64,000 nt of DNA, from contig NZ_CP011254.1 in assembly GCF_001006005.1 (NCBI RefSeq), positions 1,178,001-1,242,000 of the forward strand. The letters run 5' to 3'. This stretch comes from Serratia fonticola. Its GTDB lineage: Bacteria; Pseudomonadota; Gammaproteobacteria; Enterobacterales; Enterobacteriaceae. The notes beneath the pieces are model-generated. The model saw only the letters and a list, made by a program, of their open reading frames with translations, was not told the DNA's origin and searched no databases. Below, piece after piece: positions 20,855 to 30,089 of this stretch. Both the position numbers and the translations under genes were made by a program. Position 1 is the stretch's first letter; every line of letters starts with the position of its first letter.

Positions 20855-21589
20855 ATGAAAGGAAAAATGTTGCTTGCCGCCCTGTTGGCCGCCAGCTTCT
20901 CGATCGGTGCCGCAGAACATGCTCATTGGGGCTATGAAGGCCAGGAAGACCCGGCACATTGGGGTAAGCTTTCACCCGATTTTTCACTGTGTGAAACCGG
21001 TAAAAACCAGTCCCCGGTCAACATCCAAGGCGCACTGAAAACCCAGCACGGCAAGCTTGAGCTGGCTTTCCAGCCGGGCAAACAGCAAATCGTCAACAAC
21101 GGGCACACCATTCAAGTCAACGTCAGCGAAGGTAACACCCTGCGGTTGGATAACGACACCTTCACGCTGCAACAGTTCCATTTCCACGCCCCGAGCGAAA
21201 ATGAGATCGACGGCAAGCAGTTCCCACTGGAAGCGCACTTTGTCTACAAGGACAAAGACGGTGCCCTGGCGGTGCTGGCCCTGATGTTCCAACCAGGTAA
21301 AGCCAATCCGCAACTGGCACAGGCCTGGCAACAAATGCCTGCCGCCGTCGATCAGACCGCCGTGCTGAACAAGCCGCTGGATATCAAAGCGCTGCTGCCG
21401 AAACAGTTTAACTTCTACCGCTTCAGCGGTTCACTGACGACGCCACCCTGCTCTGAAGGGGTCAGTTGGTTGGTGCTAGATCAGCCTGTAAGCGCTTCTG
21501 CCGAACAAATCAGTCAATTCCACTCGGTAGTGCACCATAACAACAATCGTCCGGTACAGCCGCTCAACGGCCGCGTCATCGTCGATTGA
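20855..21589 (+). CDS. Alpha-class carbonic anhydrase (periplasmic)
   Basis: Interconverts CO2 and bicarbonate in the periplasm. The 244-residue precursor has a signal peptide ending near SFSIGAAE. The family motifs are clear: AHWGYEG, NQSPVNI, and the zinc-ligand block QFHFHAPSENEIDGKQFPLEAHFV with three histidines, then SLTTPPCSEGVSW near the C-terminus. The tnpB element ends a few bases upstream, and the GGAGG ribosome site 8 bases before the ATG lies at or inside the element's end. Its promoter may therefore have been displaced or supplied by the element. Confidence 0.95.
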   Translation: MKGKMLLAALLAASFSIGAAEHAHWGYEGQEDPAHWGKLSPDFSLCETGKNQSPVNIQGALKTQHGKLELAFQPGKQQIVNNGHTIQVNVSEGNTLRLDNDTFTLQQFHFHAPSENEIDGKQFPLEAHFVYKDKDGALAVLALMFQPGKANPQLAQAWQQMPAAVDQTAVLNKPLDIKALLPKQFNFYRFSGSLTTPPCSEGVSWLVLDQPVSASAEQISQFHSVVHHNNNRPVQPLNGRVIVD

Positions 21590-21944
21590 TTTCTGCCTGC
21601 GACATCTACCGCTGCCCTCACTGGGGTGGTGGTAATTCCCAGCACCATTCTTGCCGATTTGTCAAAGTATTAAGCTGAGAATGTTACAAATAACCTGATG
21701 TTACGATCTGTTATTACCGGCGCGTAAAGATAAAATCCTGCCGTTAATGGAATATTTTAGCGTACGCAAATTAAGCACAATCATACAAAGCATTGTTAAA
21801 TAACCATAATATTTTCATCAAGGGTGCATAAACGCACTTTTATTGCCCAATAACTGTCGATTGGTCAAAGTTTGGCCTTTCATCTGAATGAAAAAATGCG
21901 TAATATACGCGCCCTTGCGGACACAGTATGGTCAGTCTTTGTCT
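21590..21944 (+). promoter_or_regulatory. dusB-fis promoter region
   Basis: A -35 box TTTCAT (21878-21883) and -10 box TAATAT (21901-21906) are spaced 17 bases apart, followed by a GC-rich discriminator (ACGCGCCC), the hallmark of stringent control of the fis promoter. A Fis consensus site, GGTCAAAGTTTGGCC, lies at 21863-21877 over the -35 region, where Fis represses its own gene in E. coli. The rest of the gap is AT-rich and holds no gene. Confidence 0.85.
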
Positions 21945-22910
21945 ATGCGCATTGGACACCACCAGTTAACAAATTGCCTGATTGCGGCCCCGATGGCCGG
22001 CATCACAGATCGCCCATTCAGAACCTTATGTCATGCAATGGGTGCTGGGATGGCTGTATCCGAAATGCTCTCCTCCAACCCGGAGGTGTGGCGCACGGAT
22101 AAGTCACGTCTGCGTATGGTACATAGCGATGAACCAGGGATCCGTTCCGTGCAAATAGCCGGATGTGATCCTGATGATATGGCCGCCGCGGCGCGCATTA
22201 ATGTGGCCAGCGGTGCACAGATCATCGACATCAATATGGGGTGCCCAGCCAAGAAAGTGAACCGGAAGCTTGCAGGGTCTGCGTTACTGCAGTACCCGGA
22301 TCTGGTTAGACAGATCCTCCTCGCGGTGGTTAACGCGGTGGATGTGCCGGTAACACTTAAGATCCGAACCGGCTGGGAACCAGAGAACCGTAACTGTGTA
22401 GAAATTGCCCAACTGGCCGAAGATTGTGGTATACAGGCCCTGACGATTCATGGCCGAACCCGTGCCTGCCTGTTCAACGGCAACGCGGAGTACGACAGCA
22501 TTCGGGCAGTTAAGCAGAATGTCTCCATTCCGATTATCGCGAATGGCGACATTACTGACCCGCATAAAGCCAGAGCAGTGCTCGACTACACTGGGGCTGA
22601 TGCCCTGATGATAGGCCGTGCTGCTCAGGGGAGACCCTGGATCTTCCGGGAAATCCAGCATTATCTGGACACTGGGGAGCTGCTGCCACCGATGCCACTT
22701 GGCGAAGTGAAGCGCTTGTTAATAGGGCATATTCGGGAATTGCACGGCTTTTACGGCCAAGGCAAGGGATTCCGGATTGCTCGAAAGCACGTCTCTTGGT
22801 ACTTACAGGAGCATGCCCCTAATGACCAGTTTCGGCGCACATTCAACGCCATAGAGGATGCCAGCGAACAGCTGGAGGCGTTGGAGGCATATTTCGAAAA
22901 TCTTGCGTAA
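21945..22910 (+). CDS. dusB: tRNA-dihydrouridine synthase B
   Basis: Flavin enzyme that reduces uridine to dihydrouridine in tRNA; in E. coli the target is U17. The 321-residue length equals E. coli DusB. It begins [10 protein letters not shown], with [14 protein letters not shown] near the N-terminus. The catalytic-Cys block [20 protein letters not shown] lies near residue 100, and HGRTR and ANGDI are FMN-site motifs. The upstream in-frame ATG at 21888 lies between the fis promoter boxes and was rejected. fis follows after 21 bases in the same operon. Confidence 0.97.
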   Translation: MRIGHHQLTNCLIAAPMAGITDRPFRTLCHAMGAGMAVSEMLSSNPEVWRTDKSRLRMVHSDEPGIRSVQIAGCDPDDMAAAARINVASGAQIIDINMGCPAKKVNRKLAGSALLQYPDLVRQILLAVVNAVDVPVTLKIRTGWEPENRNCVEIAQLAEDCGIQALTIHGRTRACLFNGNAEYDSIRAVKQNVSIPIIANGDITDPHKARAVLDYTGADALMIGRAAQGRPWIFREIQHYLDTGELLPPMPLGEVKRLLIGHIRELHGFYGQGKGFRIARKHVSWYLQEHAPNDQFRRTFNAIEDASEQLEALEAYFENLA

Positions 22911-22931
22911 CAAAAAAGAGCTGACAGAACT

Positions 22932-23228
22932 ATGTTCGAACAACGCGTAAATTCTGACGTACTGACCGTTTCAACCGTGAACTCACAGGACCAAGTGACT
23001 CAAAAGCCTCTGCGTGACTCGGTTAAGCAAGCACTGAAGAACTATTTTGCTCAACTGAACGGTCAAGACGTTAACGATCTGTATGAGCTGGTACTGGCTG
23101 AAGTTGAACAGCCACTGTTGGACATGGTGATGCAGTACACCCGTGGCAACCAGACCCGTGCTGCCCTGATGATGGGGATCAACCGCGGTACACTGCGTAA
23201 GAAATTGAAAAAATACGGCATGAACTGA
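22932..23228 (+). CDS. fis: Nucleoid protein Fis
   Basis: DNA-bending nucleoid protein that activates rRNA promoters, represses its own gene and assists site-specific recombinases. The 98-residue length is that of E. coli, and the C-terminal helix-turn-helix ([27 protein letters not shown]) is essentially identical from memory. It is the second gene of the dusB-fis operon and is followed by a strong terminator. Confidence 0.98.
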
Positions 23229-23247
23229 TACTAGTCAGTCAAGCTGT

Positions 23248-23294
23248 TGAAAAAAGGCGCTTTTATCTCATTTGATAAGCGCCTTTTTCTTTTA
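23248..23294 (+). terminator. Terminator after fis
   Basis: AAAAAGGCGC and GCGCCTTTTT form a long stem (about 23251-23290) with T-rich flanks on both strands. It can terminate fis and also the convergent autotransporter gene ending at 23308. Confidence 0.85.
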
Positions 23295-23307
23295 TCATAC
23301 CGGCCTG

Positions 23308-26300
23308 TCAGAAACGCCAGGTGGCCGAAAGGTTGCCCGCTACCGAGTCATAGCCAGAACGGAACAGCTCGCTCTCTACCCCCAAGCCCAGCTCCACATC
23401 CCTATTGATTTGGTAACGAACCCCGGCTTTCACCCCCATGGAGTCACGCCCAGTCACCTGACTCTTGTTGCTGAAGCTCGCCGCGCGGTAGTTGGCGAAA
23501 GAGGCTTCTTGCGATACGTCGCTATCCAGCAACTCATGATCCCAGGTCAGTTGCAGATCGGCAGCAATAGCAGCGCCCGAAGAGAGCGGAAGATCCCAAC
23601 TGCTGTTGACCCCAATGCTGGAGCGCAGAGAATCAAAAGTGCTCGAACCTAGCGCCAGGCGGCTACTGTCGTTGCCCGTTTCCGTCACGCTTGGGCGATG
23701 CAGGGTAGTGTAATTCAGTGCGGCCACCGGGCCAGCGCTCCATTGGTCATTCAGCGCCCAACGGTAGCCGCCACCAGCAGCAACAGAACCCGCCAATCCG
23801 GTCCAACTGGCATGTTGGCTCGCTTGATAAGTCTCGACGCTGATGCTGCGATCCAAACGGCTATCTTCTATGCCAAACCGGCCATTGCCGAATAAATACA
23901 CCCCCGCTTGCCGATCGGCGGCATAACGAGCCTGGATACCCAGATCGAAAGCCGTGGTTTTACCGCTGGCGTTCTCCGGTGATTTGACCGTTACCGATTG
24001 TCCACTGACCGCACCATGGAAGCCATAAACCCAGTCGCTATTCTGTTCGCTGCGCTTGTCTGCACCAAAGACTATGCCGTAGCTGCTGGCATCATAGCCA
24101 ACCTGACTACCCTGGCGCTGCTGCCAGAAACCGCCACCAAAGGGTATGGCAAAACTATGCCATTCGCCTGCAACCTGCTGCTCTGGCGTAGTGGGATGAG
24201 ATCCGCTGACAATCCGCGTAATCTGCTGTTCACGATTGAGAGAGCTGGCGAACATCGCACTGTACGCTGCAGGGGAGAGCTGCGGCAAAGCACTGCTGAT
24301 GCTCCCACCGTCGGCAGCAGAAAAGTCCAGCGTACGGTACAGCGGCTGGATGTCTGCACCTGCAACCGACACAATGTGGTCCAGCGCCTGGCCGACCTGC
24401 CGCGCATTGTTGTCCTGCGCATACTGGCTGTAGGCGTTGTCAGCACGCAGCATCGCGAGTTGCCAACGATCCTCACCCTGCGGCGTTGCCTGCAAGGCCA
24501 GCGTAGGCGAACTGAGTAAACCGTTCACCGTGCGGAATTCTCCGCTATGCGAGGTAGCTTTCAGCATCTCGCCCGAATCCAGCCGCCAGTCTGTTGCATA
24601 CCAGTCTGGCTGCGGTGCGAACGTCAGTTGACCGTTGAATTCAGCATGGCCATTGACCACCAAGGTATCGTGTCCACCACGGCCATCGACCTCCAACAAC
24701 AGCTGCCCATTCTCGCCCTGTTGATAAAGGCCGGTGACCTCGATTTGCCCCAACGAATTACCTGGCGAGAGGATACCGTCATTCACAAAGCGGCCCGCCG
24801 GGTTCAAGGTATAATCGCTGTTGCCAGCCAGCGTGGAGCCTGGTGCGATAGACATGCTGTAAATCTGGTGGTGGCCATTAAGCGAAGTGATCCCCCCGCG
24901 AGTGCTCAGCGCCAGATTGTCGATACCTTCAATATTTCCCCGATAGTTGAACCGGAAATTGGGGTCTGCCTGATCGGTGGCCTGCCCTTGCAAATTGGCC
25001 AGGCGCCCAAAGGTAAACTGGGTCAGGCGCTGCTGGCCATGCTCATCCAACTGGTTATAATCCGAGTAGATATTCCCTTCCAACTGGGCACCATTTAATA
25101 GATTAATATGGTTGACCAGCGCGTTTGGCGAGATATAAATCGCCGCACCTTTAGCGGCAACCCGGCCGCTAATATCCACATTATTGACCAGCGCCCCCTG
25201 TAGTTCCGGCAATAATGTTGCAGCCTGCCCACCAACATAATGTATCCAGGATCCCCGGTAATCCACATCGTTGCCCAGCAGGTTATTGCCAAAATCAAAA
25301 CTGAGAGCAACGCCATTAGCGCCTAGCGCTTGAACATCGCCACGCTGAATTAGATTATGGTTCTTGCCATAAGCAAACATCACGCCGCGGCCATTGGCCC
25401 CGTCGGCGTATACGCGAGTGCCTGGCTCAACGTTCAGCGTGTTGTTTTGCCCATCGATACGAATACCTGCCCCACCGGCGCCCTGCGTTAACAGATCCGC
25501 TTGCTGGAAGATGTGGTTATTGCTGCCGTAAACATGCAAGCCAACGCCCAATGTCGCGGTATTATACTGCCCCACGATGTAGCCATCGCCCTGCTTGTTA
25601 CGTAAAAAGTAACCATGTCGATTAACCAGCGTCTGCCCATCACCGTAGAGCGAAAAGCCGAAGAAATTACGCCGTTCGATCTGATAATCCATGTCCTGCA
25701 ATAGCGCCAACTCGGCTTCCATAAACGTGGTGTAGTTGCGGTAATCCTGATGGCTCATCATGCTGTTTTTCAGCTCGATATGGCTCATATAGTTATCGTC
25801 AACCGAGCCATCGTCAGCCAACATTCTTACCGGAACGCCGGGCATGGCTCCCGCCAGCACTTCATCCACGTGTTTGCCCGTGAAATAGCCCTTATCGTGG
25901 CGCACATCAAAGCCTTGCGGATCCCATGAGTTATTGCACCCCTCGCAAAGTATGACCTGACCGGGGCGTGCCGGATTTCCATTGTCATCACGCAGATGCG
26001 CAGTCCAGGAGCCGAAAGGCATATCGGTGTCAAAAGCTGGGGTAAATGTCCCTTCCCCAGCCCAATCGGTGGCCATATTAGAAATACCCAGCCCATGAGC
26101 CAGTTCATGAACGGCAACACTGACCAGATCCGTTTTTCCGGAGCGAGGTAATTGCGCTGGGACATAGGGAATATGATCAAAATCCATTTTTCCCATGATA
26201 AATTGGCCATGAGAACCGAAGGTTAACTCGCCGGTATCAATACCGTTCAAAGCCCCCTGCAATTGGGTAATGCTGATTACACCATCGGTGACCGATTCGC

Positions 26301-26625
26301 TGGAGCCTGCAGCGTTCACATCATCAAAAGTGCCTACGTTGATGATGGCAGGCAGTTGATCGGGTCTGGGGGTAATGACTTCAGCCCAGTACCGCATGGC
26401 ATCCAGTATTTTTTCTTTCTGCTGTTGATTCAGATCCCAGGTCGACTCAGCTGGCTGCGGTGAATTCGGTATAAAAGGGCCATCACCCACATCAAAAAAG
26501 CGGACTTGGAAGACAGCGATATTATTTGTGTTATAGACCAGGTAACTGTCTGCAGCGTAACTATTGTAACTGGGGAAAAAACTGGTTAACGCCACCGTGA
26601 TGAATAGCTTTTTCAAATCAACCAT
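23308..26625 (-). CDS. Autotransporter with metzincin-like zinc-protease passenger
   Basis: A 1105-residue type V autotransporter. A signal peptide ends near NSYA-ADS. The N-terminal passenger resembles a metzincin protease: helix STWDLNQQQKEKILDAMRYW (62-81), zinc motif HELAHGLGISN (173-183) and a possible Met-turn NSMMSHQ (287-293). The third-ligand position is Asn rather than His or Asp, so activity is uncertain. A Gly/Asn-rich beta-helix-like stretch follows (about 325-700), and the last 270 or so residues form the beta-barrel, ending in SATWRF. Other in-frame starts lie up to 26841; the ATG at 26625 was chosen for the signal peptide. Proteolytic or adhesive roles are inference. Confidence 0.85.
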   Translation of the reverse strand: MVDLKKLFITVALTSFFPSYNSYAADSYLVYNTNNIAVFQVRFFDVGDGPFIPNSPQPAESTWDLNQQQKEKILDAMRYWAEVITPRPDQLPAIINVGTFDDVNAAGSSESVTDGVISITQLQGALNGIDTGELTFGSHGQFIMGKMDFDHIPYVPAQLPRSGKTDLVSVAVHELAHGLGISNMATDWAGEGTFTPAFDTDMPFGSWTAHLRDDNGNPARPGQVILCEGCNNSWDPQGFDVRHDKGYFTGKHVDEVLAGAMPGVPVRMLADDGSVDDNYMSHIELKNSMMSHQDYRNYTTFMEAELALLQDMDYQIERRNFFGFSLYGDGQTLVNRHGYFLRNKQGDGYIVGQYNTATLGVGLHVYGSNNHIFQQADLLTQGAGGAGIRIDGQNNTLNVEPGTRVYADGANGRGVMFAYGKNHNLIQRGDVQALGANGVALSFDFGNNLLGNDVDYRGSWIHYVGGQAATLLPELQGALVNNVDISGRVAAKGAAIYISPNALVNHINLLNGAQLEGNIYSDYNQLDEHGQQRLTQFTFGRLANLQGQATDQADPNFRFNYRGNIEGIDNLALSTRGGITSLNGHHQIYSMSIAPGSTLAGNSDYTLNPAGRFVNDGILSPGNSLGQIEVTGLYQQGENGQLLLEVDGRGGHDTLVVNGHAEFNGQLTFAPQPDWYATDWRLDSGEMLKATSHSGEFRTVNGLLSSPTLALQATPQGEDRWQLAMLRADNAYSQYAQDNNARQVGQALDHIVSVAGADIQPLYRTLDFSAADGGSISSALPQLSPAAYSAMFASSLNREQQITRIVSGSHPTTPEQQVAGEWHSFAIPFGGGFWQQRQGSQVGYDASSYGIVFGADKRSEQNSDWVYGFHGAVSGQSVTVKSPENASGKTTAFDLGIQARYAADRQAGVYLFGNGRFGIEDSRLDRSISVETYQASQHASWTGLAGSVAAGGGYRWALNDQWSAGPVAALNYTTLHRPSVTETGNDSSRLALGSSTFDSLRSSIGVNSSWDLPLSSGAAIAADLQLTWDHELLDSDVSQEASFANYRAASFSNKSQVTGRDSMGVKAGVRYQINRDVELGLGVESELFRSGYDSVAGNLSATWRF

Positions 26626-26980
26626 CCTTGTGTACAAATGAAAGGAAAAATTTCCTTCAAGTATAGAAGGACATACCTCGTTTAAACAAAGAATCAACAT
26701 AACTAACAAGAAATACCCCAATAGCCCTCTTTGTGGACGTATCACCCACCCACTCTCACACCCACGTTTTGTGTGGTATAATCGTGAATACGAGAGCCCC
26801 CTTCGCTGGCGAGCAGCCGTCCTTCCGAAGGCTAATAGCAATGCGAACCGCCCTTCGAATGTAAAAGTTTAGTCAGCGGCTAAACGATCGTTATGACTGG
26901 GTGTCAGAGTATGGTATCGCTATTGAGTCGCTTCTTTATGCGCTACAGGTTTCTACCCCCATTTCGCATACAGAGTTGAT
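26626..26980 (+). promoter_or_regulatory. Divergent autotransporter-lpxP region with possible structured lpxP leader
   Basis: A TATAAT at 26777-26782 would start a transcript about 190 bases upstream of lpxP. That leader contains two inverted repeats: CCTTCG with CGAAGG (about 26799-26830) and GTTTAG with CTAAAC (about 26868-26886). No matching -35 box was seen. LpxP is cold-induced in E. coli, so a structured leader would make sense, but this is inference. No gene was found here. Confidence 0.35.
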
Positions 26981-27901
26981 ATGAAGCGTCCACAAACTTT
27001 TAAACGTGCGTTACTGCACCCTCGCTACTGGCTGACCTGGTTTGGCCTGGCGGTCCTGTTCCTGCTGGTTCAACTACCCTATCCCGTGCTGCACAAGCTC
27101 GGTGGCTGGATGGGCCGCACCTCTATGCGCTTCCTGAAACGCCGCGTGTCGATCACCCGCCGCAATCTTGAACTGTGCTTCCCGGAGATGGACGAAGCAC
27201 AGCGCGAACGTCAAATCATTGGTAATTTCGAATCCCTCGGCATGGGTCTGCTGGAAACCGGCATGGCCTGGTTCTGGTCAGATAAACGCGTGAAGCGCTG
27301 GTTCAACGTGAGCGGCATCAACCACCTGAAACAGGCCCAGCAAAATGGCCGTGGCGTGCTGGTGATTGGGGTGCATTTCATGTCGCTGGAATTGGGCGGC
27401 CGGGCGATGGGCCTGTGTCAGCCGATGATGGCCATGTATCGCCCACACAATAACAAGGCGATGGAATGGGCGCAGACCAAAGGCCGCATGCGCTCCAACA
27501 AAGCCATGCTGGATCGCAAAGATCTGCGCGGCATGGTGCAAGCCCTGAAGCGCGGCGAAGCCGTATGGTTCGCTCCCGATCAGGATTACGGCCCACGTGG
27601 CAGCGTGTTTGCCCCGCTGTTTGCCGTCGATCAGGCCGCCACCACCAGTGGGACATTTATGCTGGCCCGCATGGCCAAACCGGCGCTGGTACCGGTCGTG
27701 CTCATCCGCCGCCCGAAAGGCTGTGGCTACGATCTGCTGATCCAACCGGCGTTAGAAGACTACCCAATCGACGATGAAGTGGCCGCCGCCGCCTACATGA
27801 ATAAAGTGGTAGAAAAAGAGATCATGCGCGCTCCAGAGCAATATCTGTGGCTGCACCGCCGCTTCAAAACGCGCCCGACAGGTTCGCCTTCACTGTATTA
27901 A
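26981..27901 (+). CDS. lpxP: Palmitoleoyl-ACP-dependent lipid A acyltransferase LpxP
   Basis: Adds palmitoleate to lipid A in place of laurate, mainly in the cold, to keep the outer membrane fluid. The 306-residue protein matches E. coli LpxP closely from memory: [11 protein letters not shown] at the N-terminus with a membrane anchor, the catalytic HX4E motif in [11 protein letters not shown] near residue 130, PHNN, and WFAPDQDYG. The end [14 protein letters not shown] is also conserved. LpxL is the alternative, but the ETGMAWFW and [16 protein letters not shown] blocks favour LpxP. A palindromic repeat follows the gene. Confidence 0.88.
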   Translation: MKRPQTFKRALLHPRYWLTWFGLAVLFLLVQLPYPVLHKLGGWMGRTSMRFLKRRVSITRRNLELCFPEMDEAQRERQIIGNFESLGMGLLETGMAWFWSDKRVKRWFNVSGINHLKQAQQNGRGVLVIGVHFMSLELGGRAMGLCQPMMAMYRPHNNKAMEWAQTKGRMRSNKAMLDRKDLRGMVQALKRGEAVWFAPDQDYGPRGSVFAPLFAVDQAATTSGTFMLARMAKPALVPVVLIRRPKGCGYDLLIQPALEDYPIDDEVAAAAYMNKVVEKEIMRAPEQYLWLHRRFKTRPTGSPSLY

Positions 27902-27946
27902 ATTCGCTTTCTGGAAGGTGATGTTGATCAGTCGAGATCGGCAATC

Positions 27947-28010
27947 CCCCCTCACCCCAACCCTCTCCCACAGGGAGAGGGAGCCGTACGGAGCCGAAAT
28001 CAGGTACGGC
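27947..28010. repeat. Solo palindromic repeat D
   Basis: CCCCTCACCCCAACCCTCTC (from 27947) leads into the core CCCACAGGGAGAGGG and then GAGCCGTACGGAGCC. It is one unit of the family at 7328, 12454, 30988 and 51922, without an inverted partner. It lies 3' of lpxP. Confidence 0.75.
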
Positions 28011-28129
28011 AACCCATCTGTAGCCCCCTATCAATCCCTCGCGCATTTTGTGCTCTCCTTTGAAAAAGTCAAAGACCCGTTTTTCACCCTGCTGTAACAT
28101 CCTTTTTTACCCGCTCAGGAAAAGAAACG

Positions 28130-28819
28130 ATGAAAACGCAGGTTCGTCTTGCTCTGATTGGTGATTACCGCAGCGAAGCCGTTGCCCACCAAGCCATCCC
28201 CACAGCTCTCCAACTTACCGCCTCACACCTCGATATTGATATCCAATCCCAATGGCTCCCCACAGAAACCCTGACCGATGTCTCTGCCCTACAGGGTTAC
28301 GATGCTATCTGGGTGGTCCCTGGCAGCCCCTATCGCAACGATGACGGCGTATTTATGACGATCCGCCATGCTCGCGAGCAGAACATCCCTTTTCTAGGGT
28401 CTTGCGGTGGGTTTCAATATGCGGTGGTGGAATATGCGCGCAATGTGATGGGTTGGCACGATGCTGGTCACGCGGAGACCGATAGCGGGGGCCGCTTGGT
28501 GATCGCACCGCTGAGCTGTTCACTGGTTGAGAAAACCGGCACCATCCTTTTTCAGCCAAACACGCTGATCGCCCGCGCCTATGGCAAGCTGGAGACTCAC
28601 GAAGGCTATCACTGTAACTTCGGAGTTAACCCTGAATTTGTGGCGGATTTGGAGCAACACCCGCTGATCATTAGTGGGCATGACATTGAAGGCGATGTGC
28701 GCTCGGTGGAACTGCCAGGGCACCGTTTTTATGCCGCTACCCTATTCCAGTCAGAACGTGCGGCGTTACGTGGGGAGCTTTCCCCACTGATTGTGGCTCT
28801 GATCCAGGCCGCTCGTTAA
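28130..28819 (+). CDS. CTP synthase C-terminal-like glutamine amidotransferase protein
   Basis: A 229-residue class I glutamine-amidotransferase-like protein, related to the glutaminase domain of CTP synthase (starts QVRLALIGDYRSEAVAHQA). The oxyanion strand VVPGSPY and the nucleophile elbow FLGSCGGFQY (about residues 88-98), with the catalytic Cys, are present. A clear His-x-Glu pair near the C-terminus was not found, so the triad may be incomplete. It stands alone as a single-domain protein and no synthetase partner is adjacent. Substrate and function are unknown. The ATG is preceded by AGGAAAAGAAACG. Confidence 0.72.
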   Translation: MKTQVRLALIGDYRSEAVAHQAIPTALQLTASHLDIDIQSQWLPTETLTDVSALQGYDAIWVVPGSPYRNDDGVFMTIRHAREQNIPFLGSCGGFQYAVVEYARNVMGWHDAGHAETDSGGRLVIAPLSCSLVEKTGTILFQPNTLIARAYGKLETHEGYHCNFGVNPEFVADLEQHPLIISGHDIEGDVRSVELPGHRFYAATLFQSERAALRGELSPLIVALIQAAR

Positions 28820-28850
28820 GCCTTGCCGGGGGCTAGCCCCAGCCCCCTGA

Positions 28851-29540
28851 TTACCACATCAAGCGCCCGATCAAGGGCGCCCCGATCACCGTGATAATCC
28901 CCGCCAACATCATCACCAGGCTAGACACTACGCCTTCCTGCTGGCCTATTTCATAGGCTCTGGCGGTACCGGCACCGTGGGAAGAGGCACCAAACCCCGC
29001 CCCTTTCGCCAGACCGCTGCGCACCGAGAGGCGCAGGAACAGCATATCGCCTACCGCCATGCCAAACACGCCGGTGATCACCACAAACAGCGCCACCAAA
29101 TCGGGTTGGCCGCCCATCTGTTTCGCCGCTTCCAGCGCGAACGGCGTAGTGATGGAACGCACCGCCAGGCTGCGCTGCACCTCATCCGGTAACGTCAACC
29201 AACGGGCCAGCCACACCGAGCTGTAAACGGCTACCACCACCGCGGTAAGCACCCCGACGCTGAGAGAAAGCCAATGGCGGCGAATAATATGCAGGTTTTC
29301 ATAGACCGGCACGGCAAAGGCGATAGTTGCCGGGCCAAGCAGCCACAGCAGCCAGTGCGTTTCACCGATATAGCTCTGATACGAGATATGTGTCACCACC
29401 AGCAACAGCACCAATACCATCGGCGTCAGCACCAACGGCATCAACAGCAGGCTACGGCGGCGGCGGTAGAGCCATTTATTGGCAAAATAGAGGACGAGTG
29501 TCACCACCAAGCAGGTGATGCTGAGGATCACGTCATTCAT
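28851..29540 (-). CDS. LrgB/CidB-family membrane protein
   Basis: A 229-residue membrane protein with about six or seven hydrophobic segments. It resembles E. coli YohK and staphylococcal LrgB/CidB, the larger partner of the holin-like LrgA/CidA, linked elsewhere to murein hydrolase control or to pyruvate and overflow-metabolite transport. KSITTPFALEAAK-type sequence (here RSITTPFALEAAKQMGG) and GFGASSHGAGTARA are family hallmarks. It overlaps the upstream LrgA-like gene by 8 bases, so the pair is coupled. Confidence 0.88.
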   Translation of the reverse strand: MNDVILSITCLVVTLVLYFANKWLYRRRRSLLLMPLVLTPMVLVLLLVVTHISYQSYIGETHWLLWLLGPATIAFAVPVYENLHIIRRHWLSLSVGVLTAVVVAVYSSVWLARWLTLPDEVQRSLAVRSITTPFALEAAKQMGGQPDLVALFVVITGVFGMAVGDMLFLRLSVRSGLAKGAGFGASSHGAGTARAYEIGQQEGVVSSLVMMLAGIITVIGAPLIGRLMW

Positions 29541-29955
29541 TACGCATTTTCCGCCGTTGCAGCCAGATCTCGAAACGATAAACGCGATCCACCACCAGCC
29601 CGGTCGCTCCCAGCGTCAGCATGGTGCTAATGGCAATCACCAGAAAAATCTTCCAGCCCTCCACCATCAACAGTTGGGCATAGTTCACCACCGCCACCAC
29701 CGCTGGCACAAAAAACAGCAGCATTTCGGCCAGTAGCCAACGCGACCCCGCTTTTACCCAGTTAAGCGGCAAAATGCGCAGCAGGATCAGCGCCAACATC
29801 ATCAACATGCCCACGATGTTGGCGGGTAAAGGCAGATGAAACTGTTGCACCAGCCGATCGGCAAGCAGGAATAACAAGGCATACAGCACCACTTGGATCG
29901 GCACCTGTAGGCGGACCAGGAAAGCAGGCGCAGCACGGCGTAAAGCCAGAGACAT
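29533..29955 (-). CDS. LrgA/CidA-family holin-like protein
   Basis: A 140-residue protein with four hydrophobic segments, similar to YohJ/LrgA/CidA. It shows LPLPANIVGMLMMLALI, the family's central block. An in-frame start 24 bases upstream exists, but the ATG at 29955 has GAGG upstream and gives the usual MSLALRR N-terminus. It is the first gene of the pair and divergent from a LysR-family regulator, the same layout as cidABR loci. Confidence 0.85.
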   Translation of the reverse strand: MSLALRRAAPAFLVRLQVPIQVVLYALLFLLADRLVQQFHLPLPANIVGMLMMLALILLRILPLNWVKAGSRWLLAEMLLFFVPAVVAVVNYAQLLMVEGWKIFLVIAISTMLTLGATGLVVDRVYRFEIWLQRRKMRNE

Positions 29956-30089
29956 GAAAGCAACCTCAGAAAAAATCAAGGCTTACAGTATACGCAGCCG
30001 GGAAACCCTGCCTGAAATGAATTAAAATCATCAACATCATGCCATAAGGGAATAGTTTCCCGGCGGCACCGCCTTCAGGAGAGCCCAAA

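Noticed and set aside
26780..26900. tRNA-like or sRNA gene upstream of lpxP
   Set aside because: The hairpins do not form a cloverleaf and no terminator follows; treated as a possible leader only.
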